DNA from: Deltaproteobacteria bacterium
Lineage (GTDB): Bacteria > Desulfobacterota > WTBG01
Direction of reading: 5' to 3'
Length of the DNA stretch: 11,452 nucleotides
Assembly (NCBI GenBank): GCA_013139225.1
Contig: WTBG01000089.1
Coordinates: forward strand, 1-11,452
A program made the translations under genes and the position numbers. The first letter of the stretch is position 1; each line of letters starts with the position of its first letter. Under the pieces are notes generated by a model. It had not been told where the DNA came from. It saw only the letters and a program-made list of their open reading frames with translations, and made no database searches. Below, in pieces: positions 1-6,831 of this stretch.

Positions 1-65
1 TAAATAGTCACTTTTGTCAGCTTTAAATATTTAGCTAGTTCTTTAGTGGTAAGTATCTGTCCCAT
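1..65 (-). CDS. Excisionase-family helix-turn-helix protein, N-terminal part only
   Basis: The reverse strand opens with ATG at 63-65 and reads MGQILTTKELAKYLKLTKVT before leaving the window. This is the usual opening of the small MerR/excisionase-type DNA-binding domain (helix_turn_helix_17): a short strand, 'TTKELAKYL' as the first helix and 'KLTKVTI' entering the recognition helix. An AGGGG ribosome site lies about eight bases upstream (73-77). It falls in the loop and 3' arm of a 6-bp hairpin (70-75 with 82-87), so translation might be modulated by folding. Such proteins act as recombination directionality factors on mobile elements or as small regulators. Only 21 residues are visible, so the role cannot be decided. 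The family call is fairly safe from the motif. Confidence 0.7.
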   Translation of the reverse strand, partial: MGQILTTKELAKYLKLTKVTI

Positions 66-181
66 GGTGCAACCCCTAAACGGGTTGTGAATTGTTTTTG
101 TAAGATTAAGATTCATTAATAGTTATGATCTTATATAGACTTCTTTTCGGTAATATTTATGAAAAACTTAAAAGAAATAAC

Positions 182-209
182 AAAAAACCCCCCAGCATTT
201 ACTGAGGGG
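182..209 (-). terminator. Intrinsic terminator, minus strand
   Basis: Read on the minus strand, bases 202-209 pair with 188-195 in an 8-bp GC-rich stem containing one T-G wobble. The loop has six bases and six T residues follow directly (182-187). No gene lies just upstream of it on this strand; the next element is a second terminator at 324-358. It may serve as a backup terminator or end a short untranslated transcript. Confidence 0.75.
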
Positions 210-323
210 CTGTAGACTTGATATGGTAGTGTTGAGTGGATCAGGTGATGTTTTGATCTCACATTTATAGCAGTAGGGTTAACTTTTAGTGATAAGTCGG
301 TGGCACAATATGTGGGATTGGGG

Positions 324-358
324 AAAGAAAAAGCAGGAGCCATCTAAAACTCCTGCTT
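324..358 (-). terminator. Intrinsic terminator of the DUF1566 lipoprotein gene
   Basis: AAGCAGGAG (331-339) and CTCCTGCTT (350-358) form a perfect 9-bp stem with a ten-base loop. On the minus strand it is followed by a T-rich run (324-330). It lies about 60 bases past the stop codon of the gene ending at 419 and is the natural end of that transcript. Confidence 0.8.
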
Positions 359-418
359 CTATATATTTATCCATTGTTGGCAGATGAGGAAATAAAAATT
401 TCTATTACTCTCCCCGCA

Positions 419-1660
419 TCATTCTCCAACATAGATGAGTTCAATTTCAACTCCATCAACATCGCCAGCCACCATAATCGCATCCGAAAATCCGACCCAG
501 CCCTGTTCCTGGACAGGATCATCTTCATTCATCATGACTATGATTCCCACTTTATACTCACCAGTAGGGAGACATGTGGTCTCGTCTATAGTTATAGTGT
601 AGACGTTCATCACAAACGGCGTATCTGCAGTGAGCCCAGAGTTTTCATACACATCCCATCCGCCGTCCGGCGGTCCATTAGCGGGGCAGCAGCGATCCTC
701 TGCCCATACGAATCCTGTAAGTGTGAACGGATTGCCGGGAAAGCCATCCGGTGCGGTCACTGTGACTGTAATTTTAGTGCACTCATCGTGATCAATTGTA
801 GTCTCTGTACCGCATTCATTTTCGAAGTCCTCACCGGCTGCAATGCAGACGCACTCACCCCAGCCACTACCGTCTGAGCTGCATTTCTTTGCCCCTGTTT
901 TACCGCCATCGCAGGTACATTGTTCGGTATCATTGGGATCACACATCGGCGCACCGTCGGGGCTTTTGTTGCGAACGCACCGCACATCAGCCCAACTCGC
1001 CGTATGGTTGAACCCCATGGTTTTACTTCCGAAGTGGAGAAATGCGGCCCATACTGTAGGGTTGTCAGCGTTCGGTGACGAGGACCAGTACTCAACGGAA
1101 GGGTCCTGTGGAGTGTCTCTATTGCACGTTCCTTTAAGCGATGGGATCCAATTACAATCCATGGAGACCTCACCGTCCCCACAAGATCTGCATTTCGGGG
1201 AATTCTCTTCATCCATAGCTTCCCAGCCGCTACCATCCTCCAACGGACACGCCCCCCCGGTTTCAAGCTGAGGACAGCCCACCACCAGTGTGCGTAGTTC
1301 GGTGATGTTCGGCAACCACCAATCGTCGTGGCCATCAAAGATTAGCTGCGCGCAGTAGTCGTTTGCAGCTTCCCAGCACAAACCCCTTCCTTTCTGGTAA
1401 GGCGGATCCTGCCAGCATAGATCAGTCTCTTGGTCACACCACTCTGCGCCCTCATCGCTGCTCGCCTCCCCTGTCCCACATGCACATAATTCCCAACTGC
1501 TGCCATCAGCCTTGCATGATTGAACCTTTTGAGTGCCATCGGGACAGAAGCACTCCTGTGTTTCCCCATTCTCGCAGACAACTTTGACTTTGGGGCAGCC
1601 AGATCCAACAAGAAGAACGGCAACCATCGCAGTGAGCCAAAACATCACAGACCTTTTCAT
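419..1660 (-). CDS. DUF1566-domain lipoprotein with two six-cysteine modules
   Basis: A 413-residue exported protein. It begins with a lipoprotein-type signal (MKRSVMFW, hydrophobic core, then VGSGC). C22 is the likely lipidated cysteine, although G at -3 is unusual for a lipobox. Residues 29-61 and 240-272 are two copies of a Cys-rich module with identical spacing, C-x7-C-x-C-x9-C-x9-C-x-C. Between them (about 73-230) is a DUF1566/Lcl-C-type domain, recognised by DDWWLPNITELRTL, the YWSSS motif and the closing WADVRCVR. The C-terminal 130 residues look beta-rich with further cysteines; I do not recognise this part. The start is supported by AAGGAGGGG six bases upstream. A cell-surface adhesion or binding role is inference. 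The gene has its own promoter (1721-1750) and terminator (324-358). Domain assignment is good; the function is unknown. Confidence 0.88.
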   Translation of the reverse strand: MKRSVMFWLTAMVAVLLVGSGCPKVKVVCENGETQECFCPDGTQKVQSCKADGSSWELCACGTGEASSDEGAEWCDQETDLCWQDPPYQKGRGLCWEAANDYCAQLIFDGHDDWWLPNITELRTLVVGCPQLETGGACPLEDGSGWEAMDEENSPKCRSCGDGEVSMDCNWIPSLKGTCNRDTPQDPSVEYWSSSPNADNPTVWAAFLHFGSKTMGFNHTASWADVRCVRNKSPDGAPMCDPNDTEQCTCDGGKTGAKKCSSDGSGWGECVCIAAGEDFENECGTETTIDHDECTKITVTVTAPDGFPGNPFTLTGFVWAEDRCCPANGPPDGGWDVYENSGLTADTPFVMNVYTITIDETTCLPTGEYKVGIIVMMNEDDPVQEQGWVGFSDAIMVAGDVDGVEIELIYVGE

Positions 1661-1720
1661 TGTCTCCCCTCCTTACTCAAGTTTGTTTTATTCACTATAT
1701 ACTTGCTTTTAAATAATGTA

Positions 1721-1750
1721 ATTGTAGTATCACCATGATTAATATGTCAA
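1721..1750 (-). promoter_or_regulatory. Sigma70-type promoter of the DUF1566 lipoprotein gene
   Basis: On the minus strand TTGACA (1745-1750) is followed by an 18-base spacer and TACAAT (1721-1726). This gives a start point near 1714 and a leader of about 55 bases before the ATG at 1660. The -35 box sits inside the last codons of the integrase remnant. Confidence 0.65.
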
Positions 1751-1960
1751 TATAAAAAGTTCATGGTCCCTTAACCTTTCTGCTAAGAGGATGCCTGAAA
1801 AATAGTTGTTACACGTTTCCCAGGAAAGCTTACGATCTTCAAGAAGATAACGAAGATATTTTTGAATTTGATCGTTTGTCAATGTGTCCGGGGACGGTTG
1901 GTGAAATCGTGCTAATCCCTCCAGCCTCAGACACATTTTAGCGTAACACACATCGTGCAA
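1739..1960 (-). pseudogene. Tyrosine recombinase remnant, N-terminal core-binding domain only
   Basis: About 55 recognisable residues match the SAM-like N-terminal domain of phage-type integrases: a CYAKMCLRLEGLARFH helix, SPDTLTNDQIQKYLRYLLE, then the very typical RKLSWETCNNYFSGI. The C-terminal catalytic domain with the Arg-His-Arg-Tyr residues is absent. After FSGI the frame runs into unrelated sequence and stops near 1739. The first in-frame start is a TTG at 1958-1960 with no ribosome site, and the open frame continues upstream to a stop near 2030 without a better start. It is therefore a doubly truncated fragment of a mobile-element recombinase, not a working enzyme. No inverted repeats bounding it are visible. 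Confidence 0.7.
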
Positions 1961-2162
1961 CAGTTTTGGCTTTTTTATTGGTGGATTGACAGGAGAAACA
2001 TCAAACTTATTGCGGGCAAACTGAAACTACTAGATGAGAGACGTATTTGGGATAAAAGAAATGCGGAGCGCTCTACAATCTTATGAACAATAACAATGAG
2101 TTGTACTTACTGTTCTTATCAGTCGGGGATAATTAAAAAAGTATCCTGCCATAAGAAAAAAC

Positions 2163-2590
2163 TTAAATGATTTCCACAAGCTGTATATCAAATGTCAGGT
2201 CTTGCCCCGCTAAAGGATGATTTGCGTCTAGCGTGACGTTTGATTCAGATACATTTGTAACTGTGACTAATATTTTATGACCATCTGTTTGCGGTATTTG
2301 TAATTGCTGTCCCACCTCAGGCTGTATATGCGATGGAAATGTATTCCGCTCTACGGAACGTACCATGTCCTCACGGTGTGGACCATAAGCCTGGTCTGAT
2401 GCAATGGTGGTAACTTTTTTTCTCCTGGATTCATCCCGATTACCGCCTCTTCAAAACCTGGGATTATCCGACCATCACCTATTTTAAACTGTAGGGGGTC
2501 TTTGTTAACAGAGCTATCAAATGCCGTTCCATCATCCAGCTTACCAGTATAGTGAACTTTGGCGGTATCACCATTTTTCACTTGTGTCAT
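2163..2590 (-). pseudogene. SlyD-like FKBP peptidyl-prolyl isomerase split by a -1 frameshift
   Basis: Two overlapping frames together encode a 142-residue FKBP-type prolyl isomerase of the SlyD kind. The first frame starts at ATG 2588-2590 (AGGA six bases upstream). It carries KVHYTGKLDDGTAFDSS, IIPGFEEAVIGMNPGEKK, then ends out of frame at 2351. The second frame supplies VTTIASDQAYGPHREDMV, the insert-in-flap chaperone region (about residues 70-120), and the closing NHPLAGQDLTFDIQLVEII. The frames join exactly at a run of seven A residues, at GAA AAA AAG. Restoring one A, or slipping back one base, gives a perfect family-length protein. The His/Cys-rich metal-binding tail of E. coli SlyD is missing, as in many homologues. 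It would assist protein folding in the cytoplasm. It is either a recent pseudogene, a homopolymer sequencing error, or a programmed frameshift. No terminator is visible. Confidence 0.85.
2414..2420 (-). other. A AAA AAG slippery heptamer in frame within the FKBP gene
   Basis: The heptamer lies exactly in the phase required for -1 slippage: the zero-frame codons are GAA, AAA, AAG. Slipping one base back makes the next codon GTT and enters the second half of the gene. An AGGAG stands immediately upstream, closer than the roughly ten-base spacing known to stimulate -1 slippage in dnaX. About 20 bases downstream is only a 5-bp hairpin, GACCA with TGGTC. Stimulatory signals are therefore weak. Confidence 0.5.
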
Positions 2591-2751
2591 CGTTTCCTCA
2601 CTTCGCTGTGTGAGTATCATACTCTGGGCAACCTGCCAGATAACCTTAAAGATGCTACTAGAGATCTGTAACTTTTCTTCGTCCGGCACTGAATCTGCCC
2701 GGATAGAAGCATATTAAAATTGTGAGTATCTGAAACTATATCACACTAATT

Positions 2752-3030
2752 CTAGTATCTTCGCCCTCCACCCCCCCCATCGCTTTTTCTTTGGGGACGA
2801 GCCTCATTAACTTTAAGCTTGAGTCCCTTCAATTCCTTCTCATTAAGACCATCGATAGCGGACTGTGCTTCAGCTCCAGCCGGCATCTCCACAAATCCGA
2901 ATCCCCGTGATTCACCACTGTACTGATCCTTTATGATCTTAGCAGATGTAACTTCTCCGAAGGCTTCAAAAGCCTGTTGCAAATCCACTTCGGAAACATT
3001 AAGCGCCAAATTACCTACGTAAATATTCAT
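2752..3030 (-). CDS. RRM-type RNA-binding protein
   Basis: This 92-residue protein is a single RNA recognition motif followed by a short basic, glycine-rich tail. RNP2 is IYVGNL (residues 3-8) and RNP1 is RGFGFVEM (42-49), both with the aromatic residues that stack on RNA bases. The tail reads SDGGGGGRRY. This is the standard architecture of standalone bacterial RRM proteins, which bind single-stranded RNA in the cytoplasm and are cold-induced in cyanobacteria. AGGAGG lies six bases before the ATG. The glycine tract is encoded by an uninterrupted run of eight G on the coding strand (2771-2778), a site prone to slippage. It stands as its own unit between the cold-shock gene and the FKBP gene, both on the same strand. 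Confidence 0.93.
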   Translation of the reverse strand: MNIYVGNLALNVSEVDLQQAFEAFGEVTSAKIIKDQYSGESRGFGFVEMPAGAEAQSAIDGLNEKELKGLKLKVNEARPQRKSDGGGGGRRY

Positions 3031-3603
3031 TGTGTCCTCCTGTTTTTGTTGAATATTAAATTGAATTTCTGCTAAACTTTTGCTGATAAAAGAGGTAGTT
3101 ATGTAAATAGAGTATCACTTTTCTAATCAGATCTAATGTTTGTTACTAGGCGCAGGGTCTTATTCGAAGCTCTGGAGAAAACGCTTAATAGTATGTACTT
3201 GTAGTTATTCCGATAGCACGAAATTAAAAAAGGAGGGCAGATGTGATGTCAAAATGAAGCTCTTATGTGGTTAGATTAAACTCCCTTTGTTCAGCTGATG
3301 ATAATGTATGTTTCATTGTCGATGTGTAAATCGTCGAGGAGTAATGTAATATCTTTTTCGTTTTGCGCTTTGAATGTATAATAATCATTTCCATATGTCA
3401 AGTTGTTTTGAAAACAGAGCTATTAATATTTTAAACCTCAAATTTATATTTTACATTGCTTTCACAACCCTTTCCTATACGGCAGATTCACTAATTTTAT
3501 TAGGGATAGTGGACTGATCACTTCCCTATTTCTTGTAGCAATCAAGGCAAAAATGCTGAGGGAGTGTTTACAGATATGATGGATACTGAAAAGAGAATAG
3601 AGG
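3031..3603. other. Intergenic region with one bulged hairpin
   Basis: AT-rich and without a supportable gene. The only strong structure is at 3501-3528: TAGGGA and AGTG pair with CACT and TCCCTA, with one bulged T and a seven-base loop, followed on the plus strand by TTTCTTG. A strong-looking AAGGAGGG near 3229-3237 is followed only by very short frames (stops within a few codons). A TATAAT at 3377-3382 has no matching -35 box. Part of this region must contain the RRM gene's promoter, which I could not place. Confidence 0.4.
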
Positions 3604-3604
3604 T

Positions 3605-3636
3605 AAAAAAATGGCAGCCATTATCTGACTGCCATT
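3605..3636 (-). terminator. Intrinsic terminator of the cold-shock gene
   Basis: On the minus strand AATGGCAG (3629-3636) pairs perfectly with CTGCCATT (3610-3617) around an 11-base loop. Five further T residues (3605-3609) follow, so the tail reads as six T with the last base of the stem. It begins seven bases past the stop codon at 3643. Confidence 0.88.
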
Positions 3637-3642
3637 ACTTTG

Positions 3643-3843
3643 TCACACTGCTGTAACATTGACCGCTTGAGGACCTTTCGGTCCATCTTGCACATCAAAT
3701 TCTACAGACTGTCCTTCGGTAAGGTTCTTAAACCCCGAACTCTGGATACTTGAGTAATGTACAAATACATCATCTCCAGCTTCTCGTGACAAGAACCCAA
3801 AACCTTTTCTCTCATTAAACCATTTCACGGTTCCTTTAGTCAT
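3643..3843 (-). CDS. Cold-shock domain protein (CspA family)
   Basis: A 66-residue single cold-shock domain, the normal family length. RNP1 is KGFGFL (residues 13-18) and RNP2 is VFVHY (26-30). The opening MTKGTVKWFNERKGFGF and the VEFDVQDGPKGPQAVNV segment are typical. Such proteins bind single-stranded RNA and melt structure at low temperature or in stress. The ATG at 3841-3843 is chosen over an upstream start because AAGGAGGTG lies eight bases before it and the family begins there. A promoter at 3984-4014 would give a leader of about 130 bases, like the long regulatory leaders of csp mRNAs. A strong terminator follows immediately. Confidence 0.95.
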   Translation of the reverse strand: MTKGTVKWFNERKGFGFLSREAGDDVFVHYSSIQSSGFKNLTEGQSVEFDVQDGPKGPQAVNVTAV

Positions 3844-3903
3844 AAAAAAACACCTCCTTTCTTTACAGATTACCTTGAAACTATCTACCAAACCTTTTAC
3901 TGT

Positions 3904-3929
3904 AAAAAAAGTGGTGGTTTAAAGAAACC
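3904..3929 (-). promoter_or_regulatory. Terminator-like hairpin in the csp leader
   Basis: Within the likely 5' leader the minus strand has GGTTT-CTTT-AAACC (3916-3929), then ACCAC and seven T residues (3904-3910). The 5-bp stem is weak and five bases separate it from the T run, so attenuation is only a suggestion. It lies about 60 bases upstream of the start codon. Confidence 0.3.
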
Positions 3930-3983
3930 GCTATTCTTCTTCTGACAACAAAATGATTAAAGCAAATACACCAAAGTTAAGAA

Positions 3984-4014
3984 TATATATGCCATAGTTC
4001 ACTATGTAAGTCAA
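3984..4014 (-). promoter_or_regulatory. Promoter of the cold-shock gene with an embedded palindrome
   Basis: On the minus strand TTGACT (4009-4014) is followed by CATATA after 17 bases or TATATA after 19 (3984-3991). Inside the spacer lies a perfect palindrome, CATAGT-2-ACTATG (3993-4006), positioned where a bound repressor would block polymerase. The predicted start near 3977 leaves a leader of about 130 bases. Confidence 0.55.
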
Positions 4015-4185
4015 GTCTACTATATGTTTTCTCTATGGCAAAGTTCTCCAAAATATACCCCTCGACAGTCTTGTTTGTATGTTACATAAATATCCAATAA
4101 ATACGTGAGGTTGCTTATTGCGAGTAGGATTGACAATGTGGCTGCAGAGACTCGCCCCAACATGTTGTGCCAATTCAGAATATTA

Positions 4186-4214
4186 TTGACACACAAGAGG
4201 AACTTCTCTATACT
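4186..4214 (+). promoter_or_regulatory. Near-consensus sigma70 promoter for the esterase gene
   Basis: TTGACA (4186-4191), exactly 17 bases, then TATACT (4209-4214). This is the best promoter in the window. The next plus-strand gene starts at 4344, so the leader would be about 120 bases; it contains a short GC-rich patch (4254-4280). No other gene is seen between 3844 and 4343. Confidence 0.7.
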
Positions 4215-4343
4215 TATCCCATCAAAAATTGAGTTCTTATTATTTTTGTTTGCAGGGGGGCGACCCGAAGCCGCTCCTCCTTTAATATACGCTTGTTGGG
4301 GTAGTATTTAGTCCAGTTCAGTCACTAAACTCGGAGACGAATA

Positions 4344-5375
4344 ATGATAAAGAAAGCACTTCTGTGCGCACTCATAATCATTGTTATTCTCTGTTCAGCA
4401 GGCGGATTGTATTTGTACAGCCTTGTCAACCAGAATGTCGGCGAGCATTTCGCGGGCACCTGCACCGACTTCGAGATGAATGGAAGTGGCGAGGATGTCC
4501 AGATTGATCGCGCGCGTGGACTGGCCTACGTATCGCTGTTTGACAGGCTCGGAGTTGCCAAGGACGAACCCGTAGGCCACGGCGATATCCTGCGGGTTGA
4601 TCTGACACGCACACCTCCGGAAGCGACGTCGGCGATTGCCGATGGCCCGGAATTGCATCCGCACGGCATCAGCCTGTTTATCGATCAGACCGGGCAGCGA
4701 CACTTGTTTGTGATCAATCATCCCGAGGACCGCAAAACAGGGAAAGAAAAGATTGAACGCTACCTTGAGGAGAGTACCGGAGTATTCCGGCACCAGGAAA
4801 CCTTCATGAGTCCGCTGATCACCCGCGCCAATGACATGGTCGCCGTCGGCAAGCGGCAGTTCTATGTGGCGCAGGATGTTGATCGCAGGAGCGGAGAGAC
4901 ACTGACTAATCTTGTTTATTTCGACGGCAACGAATACTCAGTCGTCGCGGACGATATTCATTCGGGTGGTGGTATTAACACCTCGGCAGACTACAAGACA
5001 CTGTATGTCGCCGAAACCGGCAGCAAGGAGATACGGGTCGTCAGTCGCGATCCATCCGACGGAAGTGTTACCACCGTACAGACCCTCGATCTCGGTACCT
5101 CGCCCGACAATATCGATGTTGCTGAAGACGGTTCACTCTGGGTCGGCGCACACTCGAATGTCATCGCCCTGATTATGCATTTCATCATGGGCAGTAAAGC
5201 ACCAAGCCAGGTGTTGCGCATTGATCTGAGCGGCGCAGAACCTCTGATCGAAGAGATTTATCTGAACGCTGGCCACCAGATTTCTGCAGGTAGCGGCGGC
5301 ACCACCTATGGCAACAAACTGCTGATTGGCTCGATTACAGCCCGCAAGCTCCTGATCTGCGAAATGAATCAGTAA
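4344..5375 (+). CDS. Paraoxonase-type (PON/SMP-30-like) esterase, membrane-anchored
   Basis: A 343-residue six-bladed propeller hydrolase resembling animal paraoxonases along its whole length. These calcium enzymes hydrolyse lactones and aryl esters. One N-terminal hydrophobic segment (about residues 4-26) would anchor it with the propeller outside the cytoplasm. Residues matching the PON1 calcium and catalytic set are present: E50-D51 (GSGED), N163-D164 (NDMVAVG), N212 (GINTS) and D255-N256 (DNIDV). The His pair corresponds to H107 (HPHGIS) and H126 (VINHPE). C40 and C339 sit where PON1 has its N- to C-terminal disulfide. GGAG seven bases upstream supports the ATG. It has a strong promoter of its own. 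It is clearly GC-richer than its AT-rich flanks, which suggests acquisition by transfer. The natural substrate is unknown; lactones, including quorum signals, are possible. Confidence 0.85.
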   Translation: MIKKALLCALIIIVILCSAGGLYLYSLVNQNVGEHFAGTCTDFEMNGSGEDVQIDRARGLAYVSLFDRLGVAKDEPVGHGDILRVDLTRTPPEATSAIADGPELHPHGISLFIDQTGQRHLFVINHPEDRKTGKEKIERYLEESTGVFRHQETFMSPLITRANDMVAVGKRQFYVAQDVDRRSGETLTNLVYFDGNEYSVVADDIHSGGGINTSADYKTLYVAETGSKEIRVVSRDPSDGSVTTVQTLDLGTSPDNIDVAEDGSLWVGAHSNVIALIMHFIMGSKAPSQVLRIDLSGAEPLIEEIYLNAGHQISAGSGGTTYGNKLLIGSITARKLLICEMNQ

Positions 5376-5592
5376 CCCATCCTAAAAAGCGGCAAAGTGC
5401 TTTCAGGCTGTAGGGGTAGCCATATTACCAACAATTCGTGAGGTTTAAGTTTAATTTTATTGCTGTAGAAGATGAGCTTATCATACATAGCGATCGTTGC
5501 AGTCATATGAGACTTTGTGGCTTTTACCAGAAAGGTAAAAAGGAAGCAGGGCCTAATAGATGTTTTTAATGAAAAATAGCGGGGGTTTAACA

Positions 5593-6561
5593 ATGTTCAG
5601 AAAAAGTCTTGTTTTTATTGTGGCGTTAGCCCTTTCCTACCTTTTGGGTTCCCCACAGTTATTAGCTGGTCCATCAAGCCCTACAAAGGGCAGAAAACAG
5701 TTAGTGAGCGCATTGGACGCTGCCTGGGTACGTATAGTAGATAGCGGCAAGTACCGGCAGATCCTTAATGCCAACGGCGCTGCTGAAGTGTTGGTAAACA
5801 TTGTTGACTGTTTACCCTCCCCTGATATGATTCCATTCCCGGAAAAACCCGAAGGGTTGCTCAAGCAAATTTTGGATACCAAAAAAATACGGGTCGGTAC
5901 CATGATCGATAGCCCTCCAGGACCCGAAACGACGGCGAACTTCTTTTCACCTATCACTGCGGATATGTTGAAGGCAGTATTGAGCGAAATCGCCAAGCAC
6001 TACGGCACCGGTCCGATCACTGTCACGAAGGTCACCATCCCACCGCCATTTAATGCAACCTCAGCATTGAATAAAGGAGAAATCGACATCCTTGACCAGC
6101 TGAATGCACTCGGTGGGAAGTCAGAGAACTTGAGAAGAAGGACATCCCGCAGGTTCACCTGCACCCTAAGCGGCAGCAAGCAGGTCCTCTACGTCAAAAA
6201 TGAAGCTCCATATAAAAACTTTGAAGATGTGCTCAATGATTCGGACGTGAAAATATGTGCAGGACCGCTATCCACACAGCTGACAAATGCTTATTTTAAT
6301 GGTCCGGATCAGTCCGTGACGACTAAGCATATATTTGATATTTCTTTGTGCCTTGCTGAAGTTATCAACGGAAAAGCCGATGCAATGATGAGCCCTTTTC
6401 CAGATGAAAATTTTTTCCCCGCTTTAATTGATACGAATGGTGATCGTATTCCTGATACAGACCCGCACCCCCTTATTAGGTCTATCGATACTAACCTTGT
6501 TGCCGGAACTCCCTACTGGGTTGCCCTTGACGACGAATCTGACTGTGACAGGGTTAAATAA
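5593..6561 (+). CDS. Periplasmic solute-binding protein (type 2, SBP_bac_3-like), apparently permuted
   Basis: A 322-residue exported protein with a signal peptide (MFRKSLVFIVALALSYLLG, cleavage near LLAG). From about residue 99 it follows the order of extracellular solute-binding family 3 proteins. IRVGTM is the first strand, NKGEIDILDQL the 'sGk.D' motif, LYVKNEAPYKNFEDVL and VKICAGPLSTQL the hinge and second lobe, and INGKADAMMSP the late acidic motif. The helix that normally closes the family is missing at the C-terminus. A matching segment, LVSALDAAWVRIVDSGKYRQIL, sits instead at residues 36-57. ATG 5593 has GGGGG seven bases upstream and starts the signal peptide cleanly; an in-frame ATG at 5560 is the alternative. 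A 7-bp hairpin (5522-5540) lies upstream. No transporter membrane or ATPase gene is adjacent. Ligand unknown. Confidence 0.75.
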   Translation: MFRKSLVFIVALALSYLLGSPQLLAGPSSPTKGRKQLVSALDAAWVRIVDSGKYRQILNANGAAEVLVNIVDCLPSPDMIPFPEKPEGLLKQILDTKKIRVGTMIDSPPGPETTANFFSPITADMLKAVLSEIAKHYGTGPITVTKVTIPPPFNATSALNKGEIDILDQLNALGGKSENLRRRTSRRFTCTLSGSKQVLYVKNEAPYKNFEDVLNDSDVKICAGPLSTQLTNAYFNGPDQSVTTKHIFDISLCLAEVINGKADAMMSPFPDENFFPALIDTNGDRIPDTDPHPLIRSIDTNLVAGTPYWVALDDESDCDRVK

Positions 6562-6831
6562 AATAGAGCATTTTTTTGCACACAAACGCAAGCAACTATA
6601 CTTTTCCCAACTAAAAGCAAATTCTTTAAAAAATTATCAAATCACTTGCACATCATATAGTAGCAATAAATTGCACAAAAGAAATCAGCCTACAACTGTT
6701 ACGGTTATTGATTTTAGGGGTCATGATAATTAACTGTACTTGCCATACCCTTAACCCGTATCCTTGGTAAATTCACTCCACTATACGATCTATAAGATGA
6801 ATTCCCCAAAACCGCAACATTGTAACGTCAA
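6562..6831. other. Intergenic region, nothing recognised
   Basis: AT-rich sequence with no supportable gene, no strong hairpin and no clear terminator for the solute-binding gene. Short frames in it lack ribosome sites and resemble nothing known. Confidence 0.5.

Noticed and set aside
131..343. Minus-strand open frame of 70 codons
   Set aside because: It begins inside the loop of the terminator at 324-358, has no ribosome site, covers the second terminator and resembles no protein.
374..877. Plus-strand open frame of 167 codons
   Set aside because: It runs antiparallel to the DUF1566 lipoprotein gene, which has a signal peptide, ribosome site, promoter and domain matches; this frame has none.
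2591..2689. Extended N-terminus of the FKBP from a GTG at 2689
   Set aside because: The family begins at MTQVKNGDTAKVHYTG; a ribosome site directly precedes that ATG, and the extra 33 residues look non-coding.
4256..4310. Possible integron attC site near the GC-rich patch and GTTGGGG
   Set aside because: No matching paired core sites with the required complementarity could be found on either side of the esterase gene.
4105..4311. Plus-strand open frame of 68 codons before the esterase
   Set aside because: It spans the near-consensus promoter at 4186-4214, has no ribosome site and no recognisable sequence.
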